This document shows, one piece after another, positions 44,179 through 53,344 of a DNA stretch of 64,000 nt. The notes below the pieces were generated by a model that was not told the DNA's origin, ran no database searches, and was given only the letters and a program-made list of their open reading frames with translations. The position numbers and the translations under genes are program-made. This stretch comes from Dyadobacter sp. NIV53. Its GTDB lineage: Bacteria; Bacteroidota; Bacteroidia; Cytophagales; Spirosomataceae. How positions within the stretch are numbered: position 1 is the stretch's first letter; each line of letters starts with the position of its first letter. The stretch covers positions 3,534,001 to 3,598,000 of the forward strand of contig NZ_CP081299.1 of NCBI RefSeq assembly GCF_019711195.1, read 5' to 3'.

Positions 44179-45660
44179 ATGAAACACGGTTTACCTATTC
44201 TAATCTGGGCTTTTCTAAGCCTCGGGTCTTTTGATGCGTCCGGACAAATAAGTATTGATTTTCCATCCGTCAGAGCTATTTTTCAACGGGATAAAAATAA
44301 AAATGCAACTATTTACATTTCAGGTAAATACACTAAATCTGTCGACCGGATTGAAGCAAAGCTAATTGCCATCAATGGTGGTGCTGATGTTGGCTGGGCT
44401 ACCATTCATTCTAATCCGCAAGGCGGCCTGTATAATGGTGGGCTTACAACCAGCGGAGGCTGGTACGAATTACAGGTCCGTGGCATGAAAGGCGATCAGC
44501 AGGTCAGTTTTAACTCGGTTTCACCAGTAGGTATCGGCGAAGTTTTTTTAATAGCAGGGCAATCTAATGGGCAAGGCTTTCAAAATACTTCTACTTTTGA
44601 TTATGGCGCACAAAGAGCATCTGATGACAGGGTAAACTGTATCAGATACAGCAACAATGGCAGTTCGGATACTAATTTCCCTTATCCGTCATTTTCTCAT
44701 CTTGAATCAGATTATCAAATTGCTCCCAGAGGACAATCAGCCTGGAGTTGGGGGAAATTAGGAGATTTACTGGCTTCCCGGCTTGGTGTACCTATCCTGT
44801 TTTATAATGTCGGCTGGGAAGGGACTTTAGTGCGGAGCTGGCGTGAAAGTATAACAGGAACAGCGACGTCCCCATATGTGAATGCAACTTATCAGCCATC
44901 CGGTATGCCTTATGCAAATTTGAGGTCGACATTGCAGTCCTATGTACCCATGACGGGAGTAAGAGGAATATTGTGGATTCAGGGAGAAGCTGACAATCAG
45001 TTTAATACGGCAGCAAATACTTATGCAAATGACTTAAAAGCTGTAATAGATGCAAGCCGCAATGATACCGGAAAAAATATAACCTGGGCAGTTTCGCTTA
45101 CTTCATATGTTAACAGATTTGGCCTGGATAACAGTATCATTGAAGGGCAAAAAAGAGTGATCAGCACTGTTGCCAATGTATTTACAGGGCCCAATACAGA
45201 CGAAATACAAATCCCAAGGACAGATCCTGATGGTGTACACCTTCATCACGAGGGGCTTACTGCTATGGCAGAATCATGGAATAATCATTTGAACGACGAT
45301 TATTTTTCACGCTCCGAGCCCGTTTTGCCCATAAGGCCATTACAGGTTGTAGCCAGTTGCGTTGGGAATAATAGTATCAGCCTGGCTGTAAACAGTGATG
45401 GTTATACATCTGTGAGCTGGAACACCGGCCAAAATACAAGCAGTATCCAGGTTGGGAATGGTACTTACAGGGCTACTGCCCGTGATAGCAGAGGAAACAT
45501 AGTTTACTCTCCTGAAATAAGTATCAGCGAAAGCATACAACCTGCACAGCCAGTTATTTCATTGGAAGGCAGTAATCCGGTATGTTTAGGAAATACAGCT
45601 ACTTTAGTTTCAAATACATCTGAAAATATACACTGGAACACCGGTGCTACTTCTGGATGA
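44179..45660 (+). pseudogene. SGNH/sialate O-acetylesterase-like T9SS protein, N-terminal part of an interrupted gene
   Basis: The first 490 or so codons encode a secreted esterase-like protein: signal peptide ending SFDASGQI, a beta domain, then the SGNH-hydrolase domain with block I FLIAGQSNGQG (Ser129), the conserved WIQGEADNQF and the catalytic DGVHLHH (Asp351, His354). This is the sialate O-acetylesterase-like (SASA) family, acting on acetylated sugars. Ig-like repeats with WNTGQNTSSIQV follow. The frame breaks inside the second repeat, just after ENIHWNTGATSG, where unrelated GC-richer DNA starts; the rest of the gene resumes at about 46637. It is the tandem paralogue of the gene at 47569. 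Confidence 0.82.
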
Positions 45661-46636
45661 GGCGATCCACAGGCAATGGAAGTGAGAATAATGCCTGGCT
45701 CCTGCACACAAAGAGAGTGGCTGTGAAGCCACATCTTCCAAGAGACGCACGGCTTGTCCCGGATTCCCCGCCATGGCAGCAGCTGATGCACCGCATACCG
45801 TGGCATCTGCAGCGGTCACGCTGTGAGCAGGCGCACAAAGCTCGTGGACGAATTCAAGCAGCATACAGTTACCATCCAAAACCAATGTCCAACTTATTCT
45901 TGGTGTTACATGAGAACCATGGACGGCCACGAAGGAAATGCCTGTGGAGGTTACCCAGGAATGCTGAGCTCCTTCCAAGTCCTGATGAAGCCTGGCCGTG
46001 GGACCACGTTGGTTGGTTGCCATGCCCAGAACTGGGTGCCCATTCATGCCTGATGGAACGCCCATGGCAAGTGTGTTGCATTAAGTCAGTCATTCCACAT
46101 TCCACAAGTCCAGTCTACCTGGGAGCAGTCCTAGCGGTGGTCCAGATCACTGGAGAACACAGAAGGTCTCCCATAGCAAGTTCAAATATGAGTCCGGCCT
46201 GATGCAGGCCTGCATCACGTGTAACGGTTCTCAGAGCCAAATCTTACCCAAATCTCAGCAGTTCAGTGTCAGCTGAGGCCACCCACTTTTCTGCTGATTG
46301 GGCTGGGCCCAGCGAGCCTACAGCCATCCTATGGCAGGTGTGAGCTGCCCACGCTCTCCTGGCAGGAGGTTGCTATTTCACCGTGCACAGGGAAATTTAT
46401 TATATCCAAGAGGTAAATGGAGGCATATGCCTGTTCTTCCCAAGATTGGGCAGTGGCGCAAATCTGCCCACAGTCGTTCTGGAGGCTGTGCAGATGGCTC
46501 AAATAGCTCTTTTTCATAAATGATTTTTAATTTTTTCTGCTGGACGAAGTCATATTCAATTTATTTTAAAATATCGATGTATACGTCCGCTATACGTGGC
46601 AACATTTTAGCAATTAAAAGGAAATAGCGGTAATTG
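45656..46636. other. foreign, CpG-poor DNA segment interrupting the esterase-like gene
   Basis: About 980 bases, unlike anything else in the window. Up to about 46515 it is GC-richer (32 of 60 bases in 45661-45720 against about 26 of 60 just before it) and rich in TG and CA, and by my hand count CG occurs about 26 times in 45661-46500, roughly half of the expectation. Frames are short and read like no protein family; the longest (181 and 151 codons) overlap on opposite strands. The last 120 bases are AT-rich with a GTATAC...GTATAC-like short repeat. I see no terminal inverted repeats, no target-site duplication and no transposase. The composition resembles eukaryotic (vertebrate-like) DNA; a chimeric assembly or contamination is more likely than a natural insertion. 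Confidence 0.7.
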
Positions 46637-47404
46637 ATAATCAATGAATTTAAATGTTATTCAGACCCTAGTAATAAGATAATTACTGAAACACTTGCAC
46701 TTCCGCCAGCTCCTGCAATAGCAGCATTAGGGGTAACAACAATTTGTGATGGTGACTTTGTAGCTTTGAAAGCAACCAAAGGAGACTCTTTTATCTGGAA
46801 TACCGGTACGAAGCAGGATACGATACATGTAACAGAGCCAGGCGCATACTCAGCACGCGTAGAAGACTCAAAAGGATGCCTGTCCCCATATTCTTCACAA
46901 ATACTGGTTAATGTTAAAACAACACCTTCCATACCAGTTATTACCCAAATTGGTGTTTACACTTTAAAAGCTGATAACAATATTAATGACGGTGAACATA
47001 TCTGGAAAATGAATGGCAAAGTACTTACAGAAACCAGTACTACAATAAAAACAATAGAGTCGGGTTCGTATATCGTTAATAACAGTATTACTTACAGCGC
47101 AGCACTAACCTGTTTTTCCGATTTCTCAGAACCGTTTACCTTCATTCCTGACAACAAAAACAATGGTATGATTGCTTATCCAAATCCATCAAATGGAAAT
47201 ATTACTATTGAAACAGTTCAAAATTTGACCAATGCAACTGTTCAGATGATAGATAGCAAAGGTACTGTTCATAAAAATTTTACAATAAAGAAATTCGACA
47301 GTCAAAAGTATTTTAATATCTCCGATCTTTCCTCAGGAATATATTTCATTCGTGTCCTTTCCAAATCCTTTAATGCATACCAAAAAGTCGTTATTGTGAA
47401 GTAA
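46637..47404 (+). pseudogene. C-terminal part of the interrupted esterase-like gene, with T9SS sorting domain
   Basis: The open frame resumes with NEFKCYSDPSNKIITET, which continues the Ig-like repeat broken at 45655 (about 12-18 codons of the repeat are missing). Another Ig-like repeat (GDSFIWNTGTKQDTIHVTEP) and a T9SS type A C-terminal sorting domain follow: IAYPNPSNGNITIE, DSKGTVHK and the final ISDLSSGIYFIRVLSK. The sorting domain directs export through the type IX system and attachment or release at the surface. By itself this piece has no start codon, signal peptide or catalytic domain; it belongs to the gene that starts at 44179. Confidence 0.8.
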
Positions 47405-47568
47405 AAAAGGTTCTGCTTTTATTCTAAAATCAAAAAAATGGAATAGTTATATTATTGCCAAAATAATCTTTTAAATTTGTTTCCGTTTTTGCACATATAG
47501 GAAATGTGCTATATCATCAATTTTAATCTTTCTGACTATGAGAGACTTTACATGTATTATAAATTCAA

Positions 47569-49746
47569 ATGCACAATAAATTTATTTCCTGGGTAAAAGC
47601 AAATGCATTACTGTTGTTTTGTATCATTCCGGCAACAGTATTTTCACAAGTTTCAGAAATTTCACCAATGACTATTACTTCACCTGCGCTTAGCGCAGTA
47701 TATCAGCGTGATGTAAAGGGAGAACGGACTATTACTGTAACCGGTACATTTAACGTACCTATGGACAAAATTGAAGTACGGGCAGTTCCCGTAATTGACT
47801 GGCAAGGAATTTCAACTGGTTGGCTGCCGTTGCAAACGGCTCCAAAAGGAGGGGTTTTTGAAGGAAATATTACAATTCACGGTGGCTGGTATACTATTGA
47901 AGTGCGTGGAACAGCAAATGGTAATGTTGTAGGAAGAGGCGTAGTGCAAAGAGTGGGTATTGGGGAAGTGTTTCTGATTTCCGGACAATCCAACGCACAG
48001 GGGCTTAAAAAATATTTAGGCAGTGCAGATAATGATCCGCCAGGTGCTGAGGACGAAAGGGTGGTTTATGTATCAAATTATGAGAATGATAGTGAGGGAA
48101 TGTATAACGACTTGTTGACAGATCCTCCTGCACCTCAGTTTGCCCAGATTAAACGAGGGTTGAAAACGATGTCACCGCGAGGGCAGACTGCCTGGTGCTG
48201 GGGAATTTTAGGTGATATTCTGGTAAAAAAACTGAATCTCCCTGTTTTATTTATTAATACAGCATGGGAAGGAAGTTCTATCATCAACTGGTATGAAAGT
48301 TCTAAAGGCCAGCTGACGGTAAGTAAATATGACTACCCTTATCCGAAGGGCATGCCTTATGCTAATCTTCGGATTGCGGCCAGGAATTACGCAAACCAAT
48401 ATGGAGTAAGAGCAATTCTTTGGATGCACGGAGAAACGGATGGTTTATACAATACGCCAAGGAGTGTTTACAGAGATAATCTACAGGCTGTAATTACCAC
48501 ATTAGAATCGGAAATTGGCAAAAGGCTAACCTGGGTGATTACGCGTACTTCAAGAACGGCACCAAATGGCTCGTTGATATCTGCAACATATCCAGTTATT
48601 GTTGCTGCTCAAAACGATGTTTTGGCTATTCCCTTTAATCCAACCTGGGCAGGACCTGAGACTGATGGCCTGGTTCCTGATCGTCCTATAGACGGGATTC
48701 ACTTTATTGGTAAAGAATCATTAACTATCCTTGCAAATGCATGGGCAGATAAGCTTGACGCCAACTTTTTCTCGACTGTAACGCCCGCAGCACCAGCAGC
48801 CATTCCTACTCTTACAGCAGCATGTGTTTCGACAAATAATGCCGTGACTATTTCCCTTCCGGAAGGATATTCGTCTTATACCTGGAATACAGGCGCTACT
48901 GGTAATTCTATAACAGTATCTACACCGGGAACTTACCGGGCGACTGTAAAAGATAATTTTGGAAATTCTATTTTAAGTTCGGTAGTAGTGTTGGAGAAAA
49001 ACGCCAGACCAGACCTGCCAATTATTACACAACAGGGTACACAACAAGCTTGTGCAGATTCGTCATTTCAGTTCTCTGTAACTGATGACGGTAATATTTA
49101 TAGCTGGTATAAAAAAGACTCAGATGCTGTAGTAGCCACCGGAATTGCTGCAAAAATCTCTGAAAGTGGGAATTACTATGTAAAAGCCCAAAATATATTT
49201 GGTTGTGTTTCTGGAAACTCTGCGGATGCTTCACTCATTATTCGTCCGAAAATTTCCAAGCCGATAATTGAATCATCAGGCCCTTTCAGCATTACTGCTT
49301 CAATTGAAGAAGAGGGACTGAATGAAAAATTCCTATGGAGACGGCCTGGTATTGAGGCTGATACTACGGCAGATATGATCAAAATTTTAAAAACAGGTGT
49401 CTATAGTGCCCGTGCCGTAGTTACTTATAAAATAGAGGGTAACTCAAACTTATTAACTTGTTACTCTGATACTGCTTCACGTGAATTTAGAACAAATGAG
49501 AGTAACGAGGTGGTAATTTATCCTAATCCAAGCCAGGGAAATTACATTTATGTAGAGTCACGGGATAATATTACAGATGCTAAAATTACTTTATATGATA
49601 TTTTCGGGACGGTTATAAAAACTACTGCACCACAGCTTTTAAACAGCAGGCTGGAATTAAATGTGAGGAATTTGCCAACCGGCAAATACATCCTAAGGGT
49701 CACAGGAAAAGACCAGAGCCTGACAAAACAGATTGTTGTGCGATAA
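47569..49746 (+). CDS. secreted SGNH/sialate O-acetylesterase-like protein with T9SS sorting domain
   Basis: 725 residues, intact paralogue of the interrupted neighbour. Layout: signal peptide (ALLLFCIIPATVFSQ), N-terminal beta domain (about 30-125), SGNH/SASA hydrolase domain (about 130-400) with GEVFLISGQSNAQGL (Ser141), WMHGETDGLY and the catalytic DGIHFIG (Asp375, His378), two Ig-like repeats (SYTWNTGATGNSITV near 435) and a T9SS C-terminal sorting domain starting VVIYPNPSQGNYIY and ending PTGKYILRVTGKDQ. It should deacetylate a polysaccharide or sialoglycan at the cell surface. Gene duplication in tandem is evident from shared blocks (PYANLR, SPRGQTAWCWG / APRGQSAWSWG). A terminator follows. 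Confidence 0.88.
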   Translation: MHNKFISWVKANALLLFCIIPATVFSQVSEISPMTITSPALSAVYQRDVKGERTITVTGTFNVPMDKIEVRAVPVIDWQGISTGWLPLQTAPKGGVFEGNITIHGGWYTIEVRGTANGNVVGRGVVQRVGIGEVFLISGQSNAQGLKKYLGSADNDPPGAEDERVVYVSNYENDSEGMYNDLLTDPPAPQFAQIKRGLKTMSPRGQTAWCWGILGDILVKKLNLPVLFINTAWEGSSIINWYESSKGQLTVSKYDYPYPKGMPYANLRIAARNYANQYGVRAILWMHGETDGLYNTPRSVYRDNLQAVITTLESEIGKRLTWVITRTSRTAPNGSLISATYPVIVAAQNDVLAIPFNPTWAGPETDGLVPDRPIDGIHFIGKESLTILANAWADKLDANFFSTVTPAAPAAIPTLTAACVSTNNAVTISLPEGYSSYTWNTGATGNSITVSTPGTYRATVKDNFGNSILSSVVVLEKNARPDLPIITQQGTQQACADSSFQFSVTDDGNIYSWYKKDSDAVVATGIAAKISESGNYYVKAQNIFGCVSGNSADASLIIRPKISKPIIESSGPFSITASIEEEGLNEKFLWRRPGIEADTTADMIKILKTGVYSARAVVTYKIEGNSNLLTCYSDTASREFRTNESNEVVIYPNPSQGNYIYVESRDNITDAKITLYDIFGTVIKTTAPQLLNSRLELNVRNLPTGKYILRVTGKDQSLTKQIVVR

Positions 49747-49768
49747 ATATTAAATCTTTAATTAGTTA

Positions 49769-49800
49769 TAAATAAGCCCTGAGTGATCGGGGCTTATTTA
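49769..49800 (+). terminator. terminator after the second esterase-like gene
   Basis: An 11-bp stem (TAAATAAGCCC, 49769-49779, with 49790-49800) and a ten-base loop. Confidence 0.7.
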
Positions 49801-49845
49801 GTATGATACTAATTAGATAAAAGAAAAAGTAAAGAATTTGATTGA

Positions 49846-49853
49846 TAAATTTG
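49846..49853 (+). promoter_or_regulatory. -7 box of the nuo operon
   Basis: TAAATTTG, a perfect Bacteroidota -7 box, 63 bases before the nuoA start codon; it is the only good promoter candidate for the ten-gene operon. Confidence 0.5.
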
Positions 49854-49915
49854 CAAAAGCTAATTTTGACTGATACAGAAAAAGATATTGCAGATTGTAA
49901 TAGAACAGACCATCA

Positions 49916-50287
49916 ATGAAAAATTATCAACCTTCAGATTATTTGCCAATTCTGGTTCAGTTTATACTCGCAGCGGGATTTATTGGTGGCACAATGATTG
50001 TAACACATTTAATTGGCCCCAGCCGTAAAAGCAAACTGAAAGATGATCCTTTCGAATGCGGTATTGAATCCGTAGGTGATGCACGTACTCCTATTTCGGT
50101 AAAATATTTCTTAGTAGCAATTCTATTTGTACTATTTGACGTAGAAGTGATTTTCATGTATCCCTGGGCAGTAAATTTCAAAGAGCTGGGAATGTTTGGT
50201 TTCGTTGAAATGTTGTTGTTTATGGCATTACTACTATCCGGATTCTATTATGTGATCCGCAAAGGGGTTTTGAACTGGGAAGAATAG
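49916..50287 (+). CDS. nuoA: NADH-quinone oxidoreductase subunit A
   Basis: 123 residues, three membrane helices. The matrix-loop signature DPFECGIESVGDARTPISVK and the following FLVAILFVLFDVEVIFMYPW identify NuoA (ND3) of complex I, a membrane subunit at the junction between the quinone site and the proton-pumping arm. It is the first gene of the nuo operon, with its own promoter box at 49846. The 122-base gap to nuoB holds heptad repeats. Confidence 0.95.
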   Translation: MKNYQPSDYLPILVQFILAAGFIGGTMIVTHLIGPSRKSKLKDDPFECGIESVGDARTPISVKYFLVAILFVLFDVEVIFMYPWAVNFKELGMFGFVEMLLFMALLLSGFYYVIRKGVLNWEE

Positions 50288-50368
50288 AATCCGTTTTCTT
50301 TGATAATGGCTGTGTTTTAAACATAGCCATACTGCAACTGAGAGCAGACAGGATAAGTTGACAAACAG

Positions 50369-50403
50369 AGCTAAAAGCTGAATGCTGATAGCCAAAAGCT
50401 GAT
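50369..50403 (+). repeat. five 7-bp tandem repeats upstream of nuoB
   Basis: Five contiguous heptads, AGCTAAA, AGCTGAA, TGCTGAT, AGCCAAA, AGCTGAT, six bases before the nuoB start codon and on its coding strand. This is the clearest example of the pattern outside uxuA. Confidence 0.65.
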
Positions 50404-50409
50404 AAAATC

Positions 50410-50952
50410 ATGAAAGAAGTAACAATAGCGGAAGCTCCGCAGGGACATAGTGGTTCAGGCTTTTTTGCTACATCATTCGATGAAGCAATTGGTTTGGCAA
50501 GAAGTTACTCATTGTGGCCGCTTCCATTTGCAACATCATGCTGTGGTATCGAATTTATGGCAACCATGGGTGCACATTACGATATATCACGGTTTGGATC
50601 TGAACGTCCGAGTTTTTCTCCGCGTCAGGCCGACTTGCTGATGGTAATGGGCACGATTGCTAAAAAAATGGCCCCGGTTGTAAAACAGGTATATTTACAG
50701 ATGGCTGAACCACGCTGGGTACTTGCAGTTGGTGCTTGTGCATCCAGCGGAGGAATTTTTGATACTTACAGCGTATTACAGGGGATCGACCGTATTATTC
50801 CTGTGGACTGCTACGTTCCCGGCTGTCCTCCAAGACCTGAACAAATTATCGACGGACTGATGCATATTCAGTATCTGGCTCAAAATGAGAAACTTCGCAG
50901 AAGAAATACTGACGAATATCAGGAATTGTTAGCATCATATAATATTCAATAA
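50410..50952 (+). CDS. nuoB: NADH-quinone oxidoreductase subunit B
   Basis: 180 residues. NuoB carries the last iron-sulfur cluster (N2), which reduces quinone. The tandem Cys ligands are in ATSCCGIEFMATMGAHYD, the third Cys is in GACASSGG and the fourth in YVPGCPPRPEQ. The C-terminal extension RRRNTDEYQELLASYNIQ is typical for Bacteroidota. nuoC follows seven bases downstream, so the two are tightly coupled. Confidence 0.97.
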   Translation: MKEVTIAEAPQGHSGSGFFATSFDEAIGLARSYSLWPLPFATSCCGIEFMATMGAHYDISRFGSERPSFSPRQADLLMVMGTIAKKMAPVVKQVYLQMAEPRWVLAVGACASSGGIFDTYSVLQGIDRIIPVDCYVPGCPPRPEQIIDGLMHIQYLAQNEKLRRRNTDEYQELLASYNIQ

Positions 50953-50959
50953 TTACCCT

Positions 50960-51460
50960 ATGCTAAGTAACCAGGAAGTAGCAGAAGAGCTATTGGGAAA
51001 ATTTGATGAGCATGTATTTGACTTTGAAGAGCCATATGGATTGCTTACCTTATCTACCACACGTGAGGAAATCATTCCGGTTCTGGAATTTTTAAATAAC
51101 CATAAAACCTATCAAATAAGTTTTCTTACTGATTTGACTGGTGTTCATTATCCTGACAGTAAGGGAAAAGAATTTATGGTTGTATATCACTTGCATAGTT
51201 TCATTCATAATTTCAGGATCCGTCTTAAGGTTTTCTTATCTGAAACGGATATTCACATTCCGACTGCTACGGGCATATTTGCCTGCGCAAATTGGATGGA
51301 ACGTGAAACTTATGATTTTTATGGTATTCTTTTCGACGGTCATCCGAATCTGATGCGCATTCTTAATATAGATGAAATGGACTATTTTCCGATGCGTAAG
51401 GAATATGCATTGGAAGATGCCACGCGCGAAGACAAGACAGATGCACTTTTTGGTCGATAA
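50960..51460 (+). CDS. nuoC: NADH-quinone oxidoreductase subunit C
   Basis: 166 residues of the 30-kDa complex I subunit, a peripheral-arm protein without redox centres that packs against NuoD. The conserved core is LTDLTGVHYPD followed by the NuoC motif ANWMERETYDFYGILFDGHP and the end MDYFPMRKEYALED. NuoC and NuoD are separate genes here, not fused as in E. coli. nuoD follows 24 bases later. Confidence 0.95.
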   Translation: MLSNQEVAEELLGKFDEHVFDFEEPYGLLTLSTTREEIIPVLEFLNNHKTYQISFLTDLTGVHYPDSKGKEFMVVYHLHSFIHNFRIRLKVFLSETDIHIPTATGIFACANWMERETYDFYGILFDGHPNLMRILNIDEMDYFPMRKEYALEDATREDKTDALFGR

Positions 51461-51484
51461 CCACTTTACTGAACAAAGTAAGAT

Positions 51485-52711
51485 ATGGCAGATATCGAAT
51501 TATTACCACATAACGTTCCAAATACAGCTGAGCTACCAGAGTTAATTGAGGAGTTTACAACCCTTAACCTGGGCCCAACTCACCCTGCAACACACGGGAT
51601 CTTCCAGAACATCCTGAAAATGGATGGCGAGAAAATTGTATCAAGCGAACAAACAATTGGTTACATACACCGCGCTTTCGAAAAAATTGCAGAAAGACGG
51701 CCATTTTACCAGATTACTACCCTTACAGACCGGATGAATTACTGTTCGTCTCCAATTAATAATTTTGGATGGCACATGACGGTAGAGAAACTTTTGCAAA
51801 TAGAAGTTCCAAAGCGTGCGCAATATATACGCGTTATCATGATGGAATTGGCACGAATTTCTGATCACCTGATCTGTAACAGTATCTTAGGTGTAGATAC
51901 AGGGGCATTTTCCGGTTTCCTTTATGTAATGCAAAAACGTGAGGATATCTATGAAATATATGAAGAAGTCTGCGGTGCACGTCTGACAACAAATATGGGT
52001 CGTATCGGTGGCATGGAGCGCGACTTATCTAACGTTGCAATACAAAAGATCCGAAACTTCATTAAGACTTTCCCGCCGGTTCTCCAGGAATTTGAAAAGC
52101 TGATGAGCCGTAACAGGATTTTCATGGACCGGACTATCAATGTTGGCCCTATATCTCTGGAACGTGCTTTATCATATGGTTTCACAGGACCGAATTTAAG
52201 AGCAGCAGGACTTGATTATGATGTCAGGGTAATGAATCCGTATTCTTCTTACGAAGATTTTGATTTCAGCATTCCGGTTGGACAGAGCGGCGATACTTTC
52301 GACAGATACAACGTCCGTATTGAAGAAATGTGGCAAAGCCTTAAGATTGTTGAACAGGCGATGAACAATCTTCCGGAAGGCCCTTACTATGCAGATGCTC
52401 CTGAATATTATTTGCCTCCCAAAAAAGAGGTTTACAGCAGCATGGAAGCACTTATTTACCATTTCAAAATTGTAATGGGAGAAATTGATGCTCCTCAGGG
52501 TGAAGTTTACCATGCTGTAGAAGGTGGTAACGGAGAATTAGGATTTTACCTGATCAGCGACGGTGGACGAGCACCATATCGCCTTCATTTCCGCAGGCCA
52601 AGTTTCATCTATTACCAGGCATTCCCTGAAATGGCTAAGGGTAGTACACTTTCCGATGCAATTCTGACTATGAGTAGTCTGAATGTGATTGCAGGAGAGC
52701 TTGATGCATAG
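51485..52711 (+). CDS. nuoD: NADH-quinone oxidoreductase subunit D
   Basis: 408 residues of the 49-kDa subunit, which builds the quinone-binding pocket with NuoB and is evolutionarily derived from the large subunit of NiFe hydrogenases. Family blocks are LGPTHPATHGIFQNILKMDG, GYIHRAFEKIAERRPF, TDRMNYCSSPINNFGWH and YRLHFRRPSFIYYQAFPEMA near the C-terminus. A 106-base gap separates it from nuoE, the largest in the operon after nuoA-B, without a visible terminator. Confidence 0.97.
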   Translation: MADIELLPHNVPNTAELPELIEEFTTLNLGPTHPATHGIFQNILKMDGEKIVSSEQTIGYIHRAFEKIAERRPFYQITTLTDRMNYCSSPINNFGWHMTVEKLLQIEVPKRAQYIRVIMMELARISDHLICNSILGVDTGAFSGFLYVMQKREDIYEIYEEVCGARLTTNMGRIGGMERDLSNVAIQKIRNFIKTFPPVLQEFEKLMSRNRIFMDRTINVGPISLERALSYGFTGPNLRAAGLDYDVRVMNPYSSYEDFDFSIPVGQSGDTFDRYNVRIEEMWQSLKIVEQAMNNLPEGPYYADAPEYYLPPKKEVYSSMEALIYHFKIVMGEIDAPQGEVYHAVEGGNGELGFYLISDGGRAPYRLHFRRPSFIYYQAFPEMAKGSTLSDAILTMSSLNVIAGELDA

Positions 52712-52817
52712 GCTATAATTATTGAATTGTTAAGTGGAATAAACTAATCATTTACTGTTTGTTATATCATATTTCAACAATAGCTGATTTCGATTTTCAT
52801 AAGATCATATTAAAGAA

Positions 52818-53315
52818 ATGACTGAAACATCCAACCCCATTACGTTTACCCCTGAACGACTGGAAAAAGTTAAAGAAATTATAGAGCGTTATCCGGCAGG
52901 CCGTCAAAAATCGGCGCTATTGCCAGTTTTACACGTAGCTCAGGAACAATGGGGATGGGTAAGTAGTGAGGTAATGGATTATGTGGCCGGTTTACTGGAT
53001 ATTTTACCTGTTGAAGTTTATGAAGTAGCGTCTTTCTATACGATGTATCATCTTGAACCAGTTGGTAAGCATGTGATCGAATATTGCAGAACAGGCCCTT
53101 GCTGCTTAATGGGTGGAGAAGATATTTATGGCTATCTGAAACAAAAGCTGGGAATTAACGCCGGAGAAACTACTGGCGACGGCCTTTTTACAATTAAAGA
53201 AGTAGAATGTCTGGCTGCCTGCGGATGGGGTCCGGTTTTTCAGATTCGTGAAAAATATTACATGAATCTTACCGAAACGAAGGTAGACGAAATTATAGAA
53301 GAGTTAAGTAAATAA
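52818..53315 (+). CDS. nuoE: NADH-quinone oxidoreductase subunit E
   Basis: 165 residues of the 24-kDa subunit, a thioredoxin-like fold with a [2Fe-2S] cluster (N1a) next to the NADH-oxidising flavin in NuoF. Cysteine ligands are in CRTGPCCLMGG and VECLAACGWGPVFQI. The N-terminal helix block RYPAGRQKSALLPVLHVAQE is also typical. nuoF starts 29 bases downstream. Confidence 0.96.
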   Translation: MTETSNPITFTPERLEKVKEIIERYPAGRQKSALLPVLHVAQEQWGWVSSEVMDYVAGLLDILPVEVYEVASFYTMYHLEPVGKHVIEYCRTGPCCLMGGEDIYGYLKQKLGINAGETTGDGLFTIKEVECLAACGWGPVFQIREKYYMNLTETKVDEIIEELSK

Positions 53316-53344
53316 GCTTTAAGGGCTGAAAATATTAACCTGAA

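Noticed and set aside
45657..46202. A 181-codon open frame in the foreign segment, and a 151-codon one on the other strand
   Set aside because: The two frames overlap on opposite strands, show no family pattern and have irregular composition; GC-rich non-coding DNA gives such frames by chance.
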